27,404 nucleotides of DNA from Treponema sp. (GTDB lineage: Bacteria; Spirochaetota; Spirochaetia; Treponematales; Treponemataceae). The stretch spans positions 1 to 27,404 of the forward strand of contig JAEDFX010000022.1 in NCBI GenBank assembly GCA_016297805.1, written 5' to 3'. The number at the start of each line of letters is the position of its first letter. Within the stretch, counting starts at the first letter, position 1. The notes under the pieces are model-generated. The model saw nothing but the letters and a program-made list of their open reading frames with translations. It was not told where the DNA came from and did not search any database. Below are positions 1-6,261 of this stretch, in pieces. The position numbers and the translations under genes are program-made.

Positions 1-5
1 TTTTA

Positions 6-30
6 TAAACTTGACAACTTGACAAGTTTA
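6..30. promoter_or_regulatory. Inverted/direct repeat, probable autoregulatory operator of the toxin-antitoxin pair
   Basis: TAAACTTG (6-13) and CAAGTTTA (23-30) form a perfect 8-bp inverted repeat with a 9-nt spacer. Inside it, AACTTGAC is directly repeated (8-15 and 16-23), giving a nested AACTTG-A-CAAGTT palindrome at 16-28. The array overlaps the -35 box of the antitoxin promoter. Phd/YefM antitoxins are known to repress their own operons by binding such palindromes, so an operator is the natural reading, but that is inference. Confidence 0.6.
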
Positions 31-40
31 AAGTTATCTT
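11..40 (+). promoter_or_regulatory. Sigma-70-type promoter of the toxin-antitoxin operon, leaderless
   Basis: A consensus -35 TTGACA (11-16), an 18-nt spacer and a -10-like TATCTT (35-40) lie directly before the antitoxin. The expected transcription start, 7 nt beyond the -10 box, coincides with the A of the ATG at 47. No Shine-Dalgarno is present, so the mRNA is probably leaderless. A second TTGACA at 19-24 is too close to the -10 to serve as its -35. Confidence 0.6.
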
Positions 41-46
41 TAACTT

Positions 47-304
47 ATGATTCAAATGACAGTTGGCGATTTTAAAGCACAGTTTTCCGCAGTTTTAGAC
101 AAAGTTCTTCAGGGTGATGAAGTTCAGATTTTGTATGGCCGTTCAAAAAAGCCTGTAGCCCAGATTACAAAGATTGAAGAAAAACCAAAGAAGAAAAAAC
201 GTCCTATTGGGATGTATGCACATTTAGGTCCCTATTGGGAAGATGAAAGTTTTGAGTTTAGTCCAGAAAATCTTTTTGACAATATGGATGATCTCTTATT
301 ATAG
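47..304 (+). CDS. Phd/YefM-family antitoxin
   Basis: This 85-residue protein is the likely antitoxin of a type II toxin-antitoxin pair. Its N-terminal half (TVGDFKAQFSAVLDKVLQGDEVQI) has the Phd/YefM signature: a short strand, a helix with the F-x-x-x-L-D pattern, then a strand leading into KKPVAQITKI. This fold dimerises and binds operator DNA. The C-terminal half (about residues 45-85) is Lys-rich, then acidic and aromatic, as expected for the disordered tail that wraps the toxin. It lies 9 nt upstream of the PIN toxin gene, and an operator-like repeat covers its promoter. The ATG at 56 is an alternative start three codons in; 47 is preferred because it fits the promoter geometry. Confidence 0.85.
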   Translation: MIQMTVGDFKAQFSAVLDKVLQGDEVQILYGRSKKPVAQITKIEEKPKKKKRPIGMYAHLGPYWEDESFEFSPENLFDNMDDLLL

Positions 305-313
305 TAGGCTGGA

Positions 314-715
314 ATGAAATATTTAATTGATACTCATGTTTTTATCTGGTCTCTCCTAGAGCCAAAAAAAATCAGTAAAAAAATCTTTGATATTCTTGAA
401 GATACTGAAAATGAAGTTTATATAAGTCCAATCAGTTTTTGGGAAATGGCTATAAAACATCAGGCTAATAAGCTGGATTTGAAAGGTATAAATCCACTTC
501 ATCTTCCACACATTGCAGAGCAATATGATTTTACTGTTTTAAATCCAGAGCCTTATGATTATGTCAGCATAGCTACGGTTCCACAAAAAGAAAATCAGCA
601 TGACCCTTTTGACAGAATGTTGATTCAGCAGGCAATCAGGAATAATCTTGTGCTTATAAGTGCAGATGAAAAATTCAGGCAATATGAGGAAAATGGGTTG
701 CAGTTGATGTGGTAA
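314..715 (+). CDS. PIN-domain toxin (VapC-like ribonuclease)
   Basis: A 133-residue, complete PIN-domain protein, the expected partner of the upstream Phd/YefM antitoxin. The acidic Mg2+-binding residues of the family are visible: Asp6 in LIDTH, Glu44 in SFWEMAIK, Asp97/Asp100 in HDPFDRMLI and Asp118 in LISADEKF. PIN toxins of this group cut RNA, often tRNA, and stop growth when the antitoxin is degraded; the actual target cannot be read from sequence. It starts 9 nt after the antitoxin stop with only a weak GGCTGG-like ribosome site, consistent with translational coupling. Its last codons overlap the next small ORF. Confidence 0.9.
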   Translation: MKYLIDTHVFIWSLLEPKKISKKIFDILEDTENEVYISPISFWEMAIKHQANKLDLKGINPLHLPHIAEQYDFTVLNPEPYDYVSIATVPQKENQHDPFDRMLIQQAIRNNLVLISADEKFRQYEENGLQLMW

Positions 716-966
716 ATAAAATTGTAAAGGTGGATGATGCTTACGAAAAAACAATAATTCAACTTTTATCGGCAGGGATAGTTTTAATTATTGGTGCAGC
801 GTTGTTTAGTGAAATAAGAGTTAAAAAGAAGTTTATTATGCTTATACAATTGCCGGAAGAAAAGAAAGATTTAGTCGTGGGACTGTTTAAGGAAAATCAG
901 CAGCGAGTGTACAGCTGCATTCATTGCCATGGCTACACAGAAATCAACATTATAACAGGTGAATGA
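709..966 (+). CDS. Small hypothetical protein with one hydrophobic segment
   Basis: An 85-residue ORF of unknown function. It begins at a GTG (709) overlapping the toxin stop, or at an in-frame GTG at 730, and its stop overlaps the next gene's ATG in an ATGA junction. That tight packing suggests coupling in one transcript with the toxin-antitoxin genes and the alkyltransferase. Residues about 16-35 (TIIQLLSAGIVLIIGAALF) could be a membrane helix or the core of a small fold. The C-terminal part contains CIHCHG, a possible metal site, but two Cys and two His are too little to assign. I do not recognise a family. The absence of an ATG and of a clear ribosome site lowers confidence that it is translated. 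Confidence 0.4.
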   Translation: MVNKIVKVDDAYEKTIIQLLSAGIVLIIGAALFSEIRVKKKFIMLIQLPEEKKDLVVGLFKENQQRVYSCIHCHGYTEINIITGE

Positions 967-1331
967 TGACTGAATTAGAACTTAAAATCTATAGAATTGT
1001 TCGTGCTATACCCGAAGGTAAAGTTATGACTTATGGTCAGATTGCAGAAGATGCAGGAGATAAACATCTTGCCCGGGTTGTGGGAAATGTGATGCATAAA
1101 AACCCTGTACCGTTCTGGCAACTGGCCCGGGAAGTTGGTTTTGAGGCACAGGAACCAGAGGAGCAGTGGAAGGATTTTGTGATGGTGCCATGTCATAGGG
1201 TTGTAAATGCTGTTGGTAAAATGGGTGCCAACTTTGGAATGGGCGGACCAGAAGTTCAGGCAAAAATGCTTAGGGCAGAAGGTGTGGAAGTTATTGAAGG
1301 TAAGGTAGATATAAAGCGTTATGGGGTTTAA
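963..1331 (+). CDS. MGMT-family alkyltransferase DNA-binding domain protein
   Basis: A 122-residue single-domain protein of the O6-alkylguanine-DNA alkyltransferase family, covering only the C-terminal DNA-binding/active-site domain. GKVMTYGQIAEDAG (about 19-32) is the typical helix start, ARVVGNVMHKNP holds the arginine-finger region, and VPCHRVV (75-81) is the active-site motif with the acceptor Cys77 present. Alkyltransferase-like (ATL) proteins usually have Trp or Ala in place of this Cys, so real repair activity is plausible, although a domain this short is also typical of ATL proteins that flag lesions for excision repair. It overlaps the preceding ORF by 4 nt and may use either of two tandem ATGs (963, 966). 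Confidence 0.88.
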   Translation: MMTELELKIYRIVRAIPEGKVMTYGQIAEDAGDKHLARVVGNVMHKNPVPFWQLAREVGFEAQEPEEQWKDFVMVPCHRVVNAVGKMGANFGMGGPEVQAKMLRAEGVEVIEGKVDIKRYGV

Positions 1332-1384
1332 GACTAACCTGAACACTTTAATCAATCTCAATATGCTTACCGTGTTATAAGTTT

Positions 1385-1768
1385 TTACAACACTTCGCTA
1401 ATTCTTACACCAAAGTTTTCATCAGAAACAATAATTTCTCCGTATGCTACTAGTTTTCCGTCTTTAATAATTGGACTTGGGTAATCGGCGTAGGTGTTTA
1501 ATTCAAGAATTGTGCCTTCCTGAATAGATTTGATTACTTCTTCACTTTGATAGCAGGAACCTAGCAGCACAGAAAGATAATTTTCTTCAGTGTAAGTTAC
1601 ATCTGGCAGATTTTTATCATCACCACTGGAAACTCCAACGGAGCATTTTTCATTACGGATGCTGGCCAGCACTGGTAAGATTGAAACATCAGGGCAGCCG
1701 TCGCCACGTTCCCATTTAGAAACAGCCTTGTCAGAAATGTTGATTTTTTCTGCAAGCTGTTTTTGAGT
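1385..1768 (-). pseudogene. XRE helix-turn-helix fragment in frame with an FliN-type SpoA domain (broken/chimeric)
   Basis: The minus-strand frame is open from 1768 to the stop at 1385. It begins abruptly with TQKQLAEKINISDKAVSKW, the middle of an XRE-type DNA-binding domain, followed by ERGDGCPDVSILPVL. It then continues without a break into a SpoA (FliM/FliN C-terminal) domain: LPDVTYTEENYLSVLL, the EGTILEL segment and the closing DENFGVRISEVL typical of FliN. The HTH lacks its first helix and any start codon, since an in-frame TGA lies just upstream (1771-1769). The only starts downstream, such as GTG at 1672, would give a 95-residue SpoA protein. Either a 95-residue FliN-like protein is still made, or all of it is debris. 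Whether HTH and SpoA were ever one natural protein is unclear. Confidence 0.65.
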
Positions 1769-2120
1769 TCAGGGGAACATTTTTGCTTTCGAAACTAAGG
1801 ATTAAGTTTTTGCCAGCAAAGTATTCATTATTACTATAAACCTGCATTTTATGTGCAAAATTTTCTGCGTAATGTGGATCATCTATCATTCCAAAATGTT
1901 CCCAAACGAATTCTTGACGGGTTCTTGGATTTAGACAATAGAAGTCTGGATGTAAAGTTACGTTGCCAACTTGGACAGGGTATTCATAGCGGAAGGGAAT
2001 ATGCAGTTTTTCTTGATTTGGTACAGTTGTTTTTTCCAGATAGCTAATTGCATTTTGTAATTGTATTTTTCTTGATTCCAGTGCTTCCCAATTTGAAAAT
2101 GGTGATAATTTTTCTAATAA
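1731..2120 (-). pseudogene. 5'-truncated remnant of a nuclease-like (PD-(D/E)XK-type) hypothetical protein
   Basis: The minus-strand frame from 2120 to the stop at 1731 encodes about 129 residues with strong coding character but no start codon. Recognisable blocks in order are LLEKLSPFSNWEALESRK, IPFRYEYPVQVG, LHPDFYCLNPRT, EFVWEHFGMIDDPHYAENF and FAGKNLILSFESKNVPLNS. I recall these (IPFRYE, PDF, WEHFGMMD, NLI-T-E) as the C-terminal half of an uncharacterised family common in Firmicutes and treponemes. The spaced E, PD and E residues would fit a PD-(D/E)XK nuclease core. The N-terminal half is missing beyond a TAA at 2123-2121. The 3' end is welded at about 1770 to the HTH fragment, then runs out of frame into a stop. 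Confidence 0.65.
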
Positions 2121-2256
2121 TTACGAGGAGAGTTGGAGAAACGCAATTTCCCCCGTAGCAAAAAAATGTCTGATGAATACAGAAAGAAAAACAAGGAATA
2201 GATTACTTTTCTGCACCAACTTCTACACAGCTTCGGGCAGGTTTTCCTGTGAAATT

Positions 2257-3594
2257 TTAAAAATCTCTTGTAATATTTCTGAGCCACTTCTTTTTGAAGT
2301 AATGAATGATTACAACTGGCATTTTTTCGAATTCATCCAGATAAAGAATAAAATATACCCAGAGTGGTGGAAGTTTTAATACAAAGGCTGCCAGTAATCC
2401 CAGTGGAACTGAAACACACCACATGGAAATACAATCCATAATAAATCCGAATTTAGCATCACCGCCGGCACGGAAAATTCCACAAATCAGAACTGTATTT
2501 ACAGAGGCACCAAAAATTGATGCTGCATTAATGAACATAAGAATGTTTCTGTAATGAGCGGCTGTATCCGTAAGCTGTGCAAGAAGAGGCATAATTGGAT
2601 AACAACACAAAAGAAGAACTGAACCTGCCGCACCAGTAAGAATAGTACTAAAAATCAGACGTTTTGCGTTTCTTTCAGCTAAAGCTAAATCTCCGCTTCC
2701 CATTGTTTTTCCAAGAACAACAGCTCCACCGTAAGCCATACCAAAACACAGAACTGTTGCCAGCTGGCGAATAATATTTACTACAGAGTTTGCGGCAACG
2801 ATATCTTCTCCCAAGTGACCAAGTATTACAGTGTACATAGAAAAACCTGCACCCCAAACTAATTCATTTCCCAGAGCTGGCAAAGAAAACTTAATAAAAT
2901 CCAGATTCAATACCTTGTTATAACTGAAGATGTTGGTGATTTTAAAGCGTACATCCTTTTGTGTTGAGGCATAAATCATACAGAAAATAAGTTCTATAAT
3001 TCTGGCGATTGTTGTGGCAATTCCTACACCAACTATTCCCATTTTCAGTACAAAAATAAAAACGGCATTCAATACAATGTTCAAAAGAAGGGCAACGGTA
3101 GTAATAATTGTAACAATCTTTACGCGCTCGATACTTTTGAATCCTGCCTGATAAATTTGTGAAATTGAAAAACAGATGTAGGATAAACTTACGGCTCTTA
3201 GGTAAGAAGCACCAGTTTCTATAAGTGCAGCATCTGTTGTAAAAATGTGCATTAAAGCTTTTGGAGCAAGCATTGTGGCTACAGAAAAAATCAGGCCTGC
3301 AGAGGCAGAAATTCTAAGAGCAGTTCCGTGAAGAATCTGAATGGATTTTACATCATTTTTTCCCCAGTACTGAGCAGCCAGCATTACAAGACCGGAAGAA
3401 AGTCCTGTAGCAATCATTATCATAATGAACATAATTTGACCGGCGAGGGAAGAAGCGGCAATTGCAGTCTGACCAACAAAGCCCAGCATAATTACATCGG
3501 CAGAGCTGACTGCGGCAGAAATAAGGTTTTGTGCTGCAATAGGGCCAACAACTTTTATCAGAGATTTATAAAATGATTTAGATTCTTGAGTCAT
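2257..3594 (-). CDS. MATE-family multidrug/toxin efflux protein
   Basis: A 445-residue integral membrane protein with about 12 hydrophobic helices, in two homologous six-helix halves, the standard size for MATE (NorM/DinF-like) cation-coupled exporters. Supporting blocks are GPIAAQNLISAAVSSADVIM near the N-terminus, AAQYWGKND after helix 3, the second-half start SLPALGNELVWGAGFS and the C-terminal DEFEKMPVVIIHY followed by a Lys/Arg-rich tail. It would pump cationic drugs or metabolites out in exchange for Na+ or H+; the substrate is unknown. It is monocistronic. A -35 TTGTAA, a 17-nt spacer, a -10 TATATT and 6 nt lead straight to the ATG, so the mRNA appears leaderless and no Shine-Dalgarno is seen. 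Confidence 0.93.
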   Translation of the reverse strand: MTQESKSFYKSLIKVVGPIAAQNLISAAVSSADVIMLGFVGQTAIAASSLAGQIMFIMIMIATGLSSGLVMLAAQYWGKNDVKSIQILHGTALRISASAGLIFSVATMLAPKALMHIFTTDAALIETGASYLRAVSLSYICFSISQIYQAGFKSIERVKIVTIITTVALLLNIVLNAVFIFVLKMGIVGVGIATTIARIIELIFCMIYASTQKDVRFKITNIFSYNKVLNLDFIKFSLPALGNELVWGAGFSMYTVILGHLGEDIVAANSVVNIIRQLATVLCFGMAYGGAVVLGKTMGSGDLALAERNAKRLIFSTILTGAAGSVLLLCCYPIMPLLAQLTDTAAHYRNILMFINAASIFGASVNTVLICGIFRAGGDAKFGFIMDCISMWCVSVPLGLLAAFVLKLPPLWVYFILYLDEFEKMPVVIIHYFKKKWLRNITRDF

Positions 3595-3600
3595 GAGGAT

Positions 3601-3629
3601 AATATAGAATATTGGATAAAAAGTTACAA
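3601..3629 (-). promoter_or_regulatory. Leaderless promoter of the MATE gene
   Basis: Read on the minus strand, TTGTAA (3629-3624), a 17-nt spacer and TATATT (3606-3601) precede the ATG at 3594 by 6 nt. The predicted +1 is the A of the start codon. This is the same geometry as at 47, 3718 and 5418. Confidence 0.55.
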
Positions 3630-3705
3630 ACAGACCGTAATAATTTTTGTAAAATTTGAAAAATAATTATAGAGATTTGTAATACTTTTTTTTTAGTGGA
3701 ATTTG

Positions 3706-3711
3706 TATAAT
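3706..3711 (+). promoter_or_regulatory. -10 box of the DUF3737 gene, leaderless geometry
   Basis: A perfect TATAAT ends 6 nt before the ATG at 3718, so the expected +1 falls on that A. No good -35 and no ribosome site are visible. This argues for 3718 rather than the upstream TTG (3703), which would overlap the -10 box. Confidence 0.55.
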
Positions 3712-3717
3712 CTAGCC

Positions 3718-4557
3718 ATGTTGTACGAGAATAATACTTATGATCAGGAACGAGCCCTTTACGGACTTCAGGATGCTGTAATTAAGAACTGTAGATTTTG
3801 CGGTCCTGCAGATGGCGAATCCTTTTTGAAGGAATGCAAAGGTATTCAAGTAAGTGACTGCTTTATGGATTTGCGTTATCCACTTTGGCATGTTACAGAT
3901 GGTGTTCTTGAAAACTGTGAAATGACAGAAAATTGCCGTGCAGCCCTTTGGTATGATAAAAATATTCGCATTGAAAACTGTAAGATGATGAGTATAAAGG
4001 CCCTTCGTGAATGTGAAAATGTGGTGCTTAAAAATACGACAGTTAATTCTCCTGAATTTATATGGAAGGTTCGGGGCCTTGAGATTGATAATGTTGAAAT
4101 TCTTGGTAGTGAATATCCATTTTTTGAAGTTCGGGATGCAAAAATCAACAGGCTCAAGATGAAGGGAAAGTATTCCTTTCAGTACGATGAAAATATAGAA
4201 ATCAGCAATAGTGAGTTTGATACAAAAGATGCGTTCTGGCATTCAAAAAACATGGTGATTCGTGATTCTGTTGTAAAAGGCGAATATCTTGCCTGGTATT
4301 CTGAAAATCTGACTTTTATAAACTGTAAGATTATTGGAACTCAACCTTTCTGTTATTGTAAGAATCTTGTTTTAGAGAGCTGTACAATGGAACAGTGTGA
4401 TTTGTCTTTTGAACGTTCTGAAGTTCAGGCTACAGTTATTGGAAAAATCGACAGTATAAAGAATCCTCTTAAAGGCCAGATTAGAGCCGATGGAATTGGT
4501 GAAGTTATTCTGGATGAAACCTTTAATTTCAGAACTGACTGTAAAATTATATACTAA
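3718..4557 (+). CDS. DUF3737-family protein (beta-helix repeats)
   Basis: About 279 residues from the ATG at 3718. The whole length is made of short beta-helix rungs of the type x-I-x-N-C/S-x-(I/M), for example VIKNCRFCGPADGES, VLENCEMTENCRAALWY, ENCKMMSIKALRE, AFWHSKNMVIRDS and YLAWYSENLTFINCKIIGTQ. These blocks are the recognised signature of the DUF3737 family, whose molecular function is not known. There is no signal peptide, so it should be cytoplasmic. A right-handed beta-helix often binds or modifies polysaccharides, but no catalytic residues are evident and I make no enzymatic claim. It stands alone between a divergent MATE gene and a GGDEF remnant on the other strand. The longer start at TTG 3703 is rejected because it lies inside the predicted promoter. 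Confidence 0.88.
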   Translation: MLYENNTYDQERALYGLQDAVIKNCRFCGPADGESFLKECKGIQVSDCFMDLRYPLWHVTDGVLENCEMTENCRAALWYDKNIRIENCKMMSIKALRECENVVLKNTTVNSPEFIWKVRGLEIDNVEILGSEYPFFEVRDAKINRLKMKGKYSFQYDENIEISNSEFDTKDAFWHSKNMVIRDSVVKGEYLAWYSENLTFINCKIIGTQPFCYCKNLVLESCTMEQCDLSFERSEVQATVIGKIDSIKNPLKGQIRADGIGEVILDETFNFRTDCKIIY

Positions 4558-4564
4558 AATTCTC

Positions 4565-4765
4565 CTAATTGATGTGAAATCTCATTTTTTCTTTATACAT
4601 AAGCTCATCAACAATTTCTACGGCTTCATCTAGCGTGTATGCTGTGTCTGGTAGGAACAGTTTTGAGCCGAGACTTGCGGTAAGATTGTATGGTAGCTTT
4701 AGAGTCATAACATTTTTTTCCAGACATTCACTGAATTTTTTACGGAAATAGAAGAAACTTGAATT
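4565..4765 (-). pseudogene. Remnant of a GGDEF (diguanylate cyclase) domain C-terminus
   Basis: The minus strand is open for 66 codons between a TAA (4768-4766) and a TAG (4567-4565). It reads FRKKFSECLEKN, then LPYNLTASLGSKLF, then YTLDEAVEIVDELMYKEKMR. The pattern L-T-x-S-L-G, then L-D-E-A, then D-E-x-M-Y-x-x-K is the end of a GGDEF domain, which makes cyclic di-GMP. The GGDEF signature and everything upstream are gone, and the only start is an internal ATG (about 4708), so this is dead sequence. It fills the otherwise empty 229-nt gap between two plus-strand genes. Confidence rests on the motif order alone. Confidence 0.6.
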
Positions 4766-4771
4766 TTAGGG

Positions 4772-4777
4772 TATAAA
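4772..4777 (+). promoter_or_regulatory. Probable -10 box of the metallophosphatase gene
   Basis: TATAAA lies 9 nt before the ATG at 4787, with no Shine-Dalgarno between them. It would give a leader of only a few nucleotides. No convincing -35 is visible. Confidence 0.4.
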
Positions 4778-4786
4778 TAGTAGTCT

Positions 4787-5410
4787 ATGAAGTTATATAT
4801 ATCGGATTTACATTTTTACGGAGAGCAGCTTATTTCAAATCTGGATAAACGAAACTTTCCAGATGTTAAAGCTATGAACAGTTATATGATTGATCAGTGG
4901 AACGCGACAGTGAAGGGTGGGGATCAGGTAATTGTTCTTGGTGATCTTTTTCATACTAAAAATGTGGAGGAAGTAAACTGGGTTTTAAACAGGCTTTCTG
5001 GAAAAATCTGCCTTATTGAAGGAAATCATGATTGTATCTGGCTTAAAAAGGAGGGCGTAAATTTAAATCGTTTTGAATGGATTAAGCCTTACGCAGAATT
5101 GGATGATCACGGGTACACTGTTATTGCCAGCCATTATCCAACCTTTTGCTATAACCATCAGCATGTACGAAAACCTGATGGTGAACATCGTACTTACATG
5201 CTTTACGGTCACGTCCACAACAGTCCTGACGAGCTTCTGGTAAATCAGTTTCAGAATATTACACGACAGACTGTGGTAACAAATGCTCAGGGAATTACAG
5301 GTCCAATACCATGTCACATGATAAACTGTTTCTGCATGTTTAGTGATTATAAGCCTTTGTCTTTGGAACAATGGATTAGTGTGGATGAACAGCGCAGAGC
5401 TGTGCTATAA
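4787..5410 (+). CDS. Calcineurin-like metallophosphoesterase
   Basis: A 207-residue cytoplasmic protein with all five metal-binding motifs of the calcineurin-like phosphoesterase superfamily in order: DLHF (7-10), GDLF (52-55), GNHD (79-82), a SHYP motif in the middle and GHVHN towards the C-terminus. These residues hold two divalent metal ions for hydrolysis of a phosphomonoester or phosphodiester. The small size and the GHVHN motif resemble the YfcE/DR1281-like small phosphoesterases often found next to mobile or housekeeping genes. The natural substrate cannot be inferred. The last codon overlaps the TATAAT promoter of the next small gene. Confidence 0.9.
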   Translation: MKLYISDLHFYGEQLISNLDKRNFPDVKAMNSYMIDQWNATVKGGDQVIVLGDLFHTKNVEEVNWVLNRLSGKICLIEGNHDCIWLKKEGVNLNRFEWIKPYAELDDHGYTVIASHYPTFCYNHQHVRKPDGEHRTYMLYGHVHNSPDELLVNQFQNITRQTVVTNAQGITGPIPCHMINCFCMFSDYKPLSLEQWISVDEQRRAVL

Positions 5411-5411
5411 T
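5403..5411 (+). promoter_or_regulatory. Extended -10 promoter of the small membrane peptide gene, leaderless
   Basis: TG-C-TATAAT (5403-5411) is an extended -10 element overlapping the stop codon of the metallophosphatase. It ends 6 nt before the ATG at 5418, so the mRNA should start at the initiation codon. Lack of a -35 is tolerable for an extended -10 promoter. Confidence 0.5.
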
Positions 5412-5417
5412 CCCACC

Positions 5418-5519
5418 ATGTTTGAAACTTACTTTGGCAAGCTATTATTTTTGTGCCCTCTGATTTTTATTGCAATGCTTCTTTTAGGTAAACTTTTTAT
5501 AGATTTCTTTACAAAATAA
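5418..5519 (+). CDS. 33-residue single-pass membrane peptide, unknown function
   Basis: A short ORF reads MFETYFGKLLFLCPLIF, then IAMLLLGKLF, then IDFFTK. About 20 hydrophobic residues are flanked by Lys, fitting one transmembrane helix with a short cytoplasmic end. It begins 6 nt after an extended -10 box (TGCTATAAT), giving leaderless geometry, and ends 10 nt before the methyltransferase ATG. It could be a real small protein, a leader whose translation feeds the methyltransferase, or chance. In an AT-rich genome hydrophobic frames are common, so the main support is the promoter placement. Confidence 0.45.
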   Translation: MFETYFGKLLFLCPLIFIAMLLLGKLFIDFFTK

Positions 5520-5529
5520 AACAACCACT

Positions 5530-6261
5530 ATGGAACAAATCGATCAGCTTTTGAACGGATATAAAATTATTCAGGATCCTCAGCGTTTTCAGTTTGGAAT
5601 TGATGCAGTTTTGCTTGCTGATTTTGCTTTGGCCGGGACTGGTTTTAAAGACAGTGTGATTGATTTGGGAACTGGAACAGGCATTATTCCGCTTTTGATG
5701 CAGTCGGCAAGAAAGGATGGGACTTTTACGGGGCTGGAAATACAGAAGGGTTCGGCAGAAATGGCGGCAAGAAGTGTAGAACTGAACTGTCTGCAGGAAA
5801 AAATCAGAATTGTTGAAGGTGATGTGAAGAAGGTTTCAGAGCTTTTTCCAAAGCACAGTTTTAATGTGGTAACCTCAAATCCCCCATATATGATAAATGA
5901 ACATGGCCATCAGAATCCAGGAGATTCAAAAGCAATTGCCCGTCACGAGGTTTTATGTACTCTGGAAGATATTGTTGCAGCGGCGGATTATCTGCTTCTT
6001 CCTCATGGCAAATTTTTTATGATTCACAGACCATTCCGTTTGCCAGAAATTTTTTTTGCATTGCAGAAACATAATCTGGAACCTAAAAGAATGCGTCTTG
6101 TTCATCCTTTTTCAGATAAAGAACCAAATATGGTTTTAATTGAAGCAAGAAAAAATGCAAAACCACGACTGAAAATTGAATCGCCCCTGGTGGTTCGCAA
6201 TGCTGATGGTGAATATACAAATGAAATAAATGAGATTTACAGATTGTGGGGGAATCTATAG
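5530..6261 (+). CDS. TrmN6-type tRNA1(Val) adenine-37 N6-methyltransferase
   Basis: A 243-residue class I SAM-dependent methyltransferase. Features in order: YKIIQDPQRFQFGIDAVLLADFA, the characteristic N-terminal block of the YfiC/TrmN6 group (11-33); the SAM-binding glycine loop VIDLGTGTGIIPLL (43-56); and the catalytic NPPY motif (117-120) of N6-adenine methyltransferases. The family methylates A37 of tRNA1(Val) next to the anticodon, although close relatives have other targets. No Shine-Dalgarno is seen before the ATG, and it lies 10 nt after a small membrane peptide ORF, so translation may be coupled. Its stop overlaps by 6 nt the convergent TetR gene. Confidence 0.85.
   Translation: MEQIDQLLNGYKIIQDPQRFQFGIDAVLLADFALAGTGFKDSVIDLGTGTGIIPLLMQSARKDGTFTGLEIQKGSAEMAARSVELNCLQEKIRIVEGDVKKVSELFPKHSFNVVTSNPPYMINEHGHQNPGDSKAIARHEVLCTLEDIVAAADYLLLPHGKFFMIHRPFRLPEIFFALQKHNLEPKRMRLVHPFSDKEPNMVLIEARKNAKPRLKIESPLVVRNADGEYTNEINEIYRLWGNL

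Noticed and set aside
8..30. Possible CRISPR-like or integration-site repeat
   Set aside because: Only two 8-nt direct copies exist and they overlap a consensus promoter; an operator explains them better. No CRISPR array, tRNA, rRNA or transposase was seen anywhere in the window.
1731..1847. Reading the nuclease tail and HTH as one HTH gene with a single-base insertion (VPL-TQKQLAEK)
   Set aside because: Deleting one A does join the frames, but the upstream frame extends at least 90 further codons with nuclease-family blocks, so a chimera of two genes fits better than a simple frameshift.
1853..2047. Plus-strand ORF of 64 codons
   Set aside because: It is antisense to the better-supported nuclease-like remnant, whose minus-strand frame has clear conserved blocks; the plus-strand product has none.
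2173..2379. Plus-strand ORF of 68 codons after the nuclease remnant
   Set aside because: It overlaps the 3' end of the MATE gene on the other strand and has no ribosome site or recognisable motif.
3712..4242. Long minus-strand ORF of 176 codons
   Set aside because: It is the mirror of the DUF3737 gene, whose own frame carries the known family repeats.
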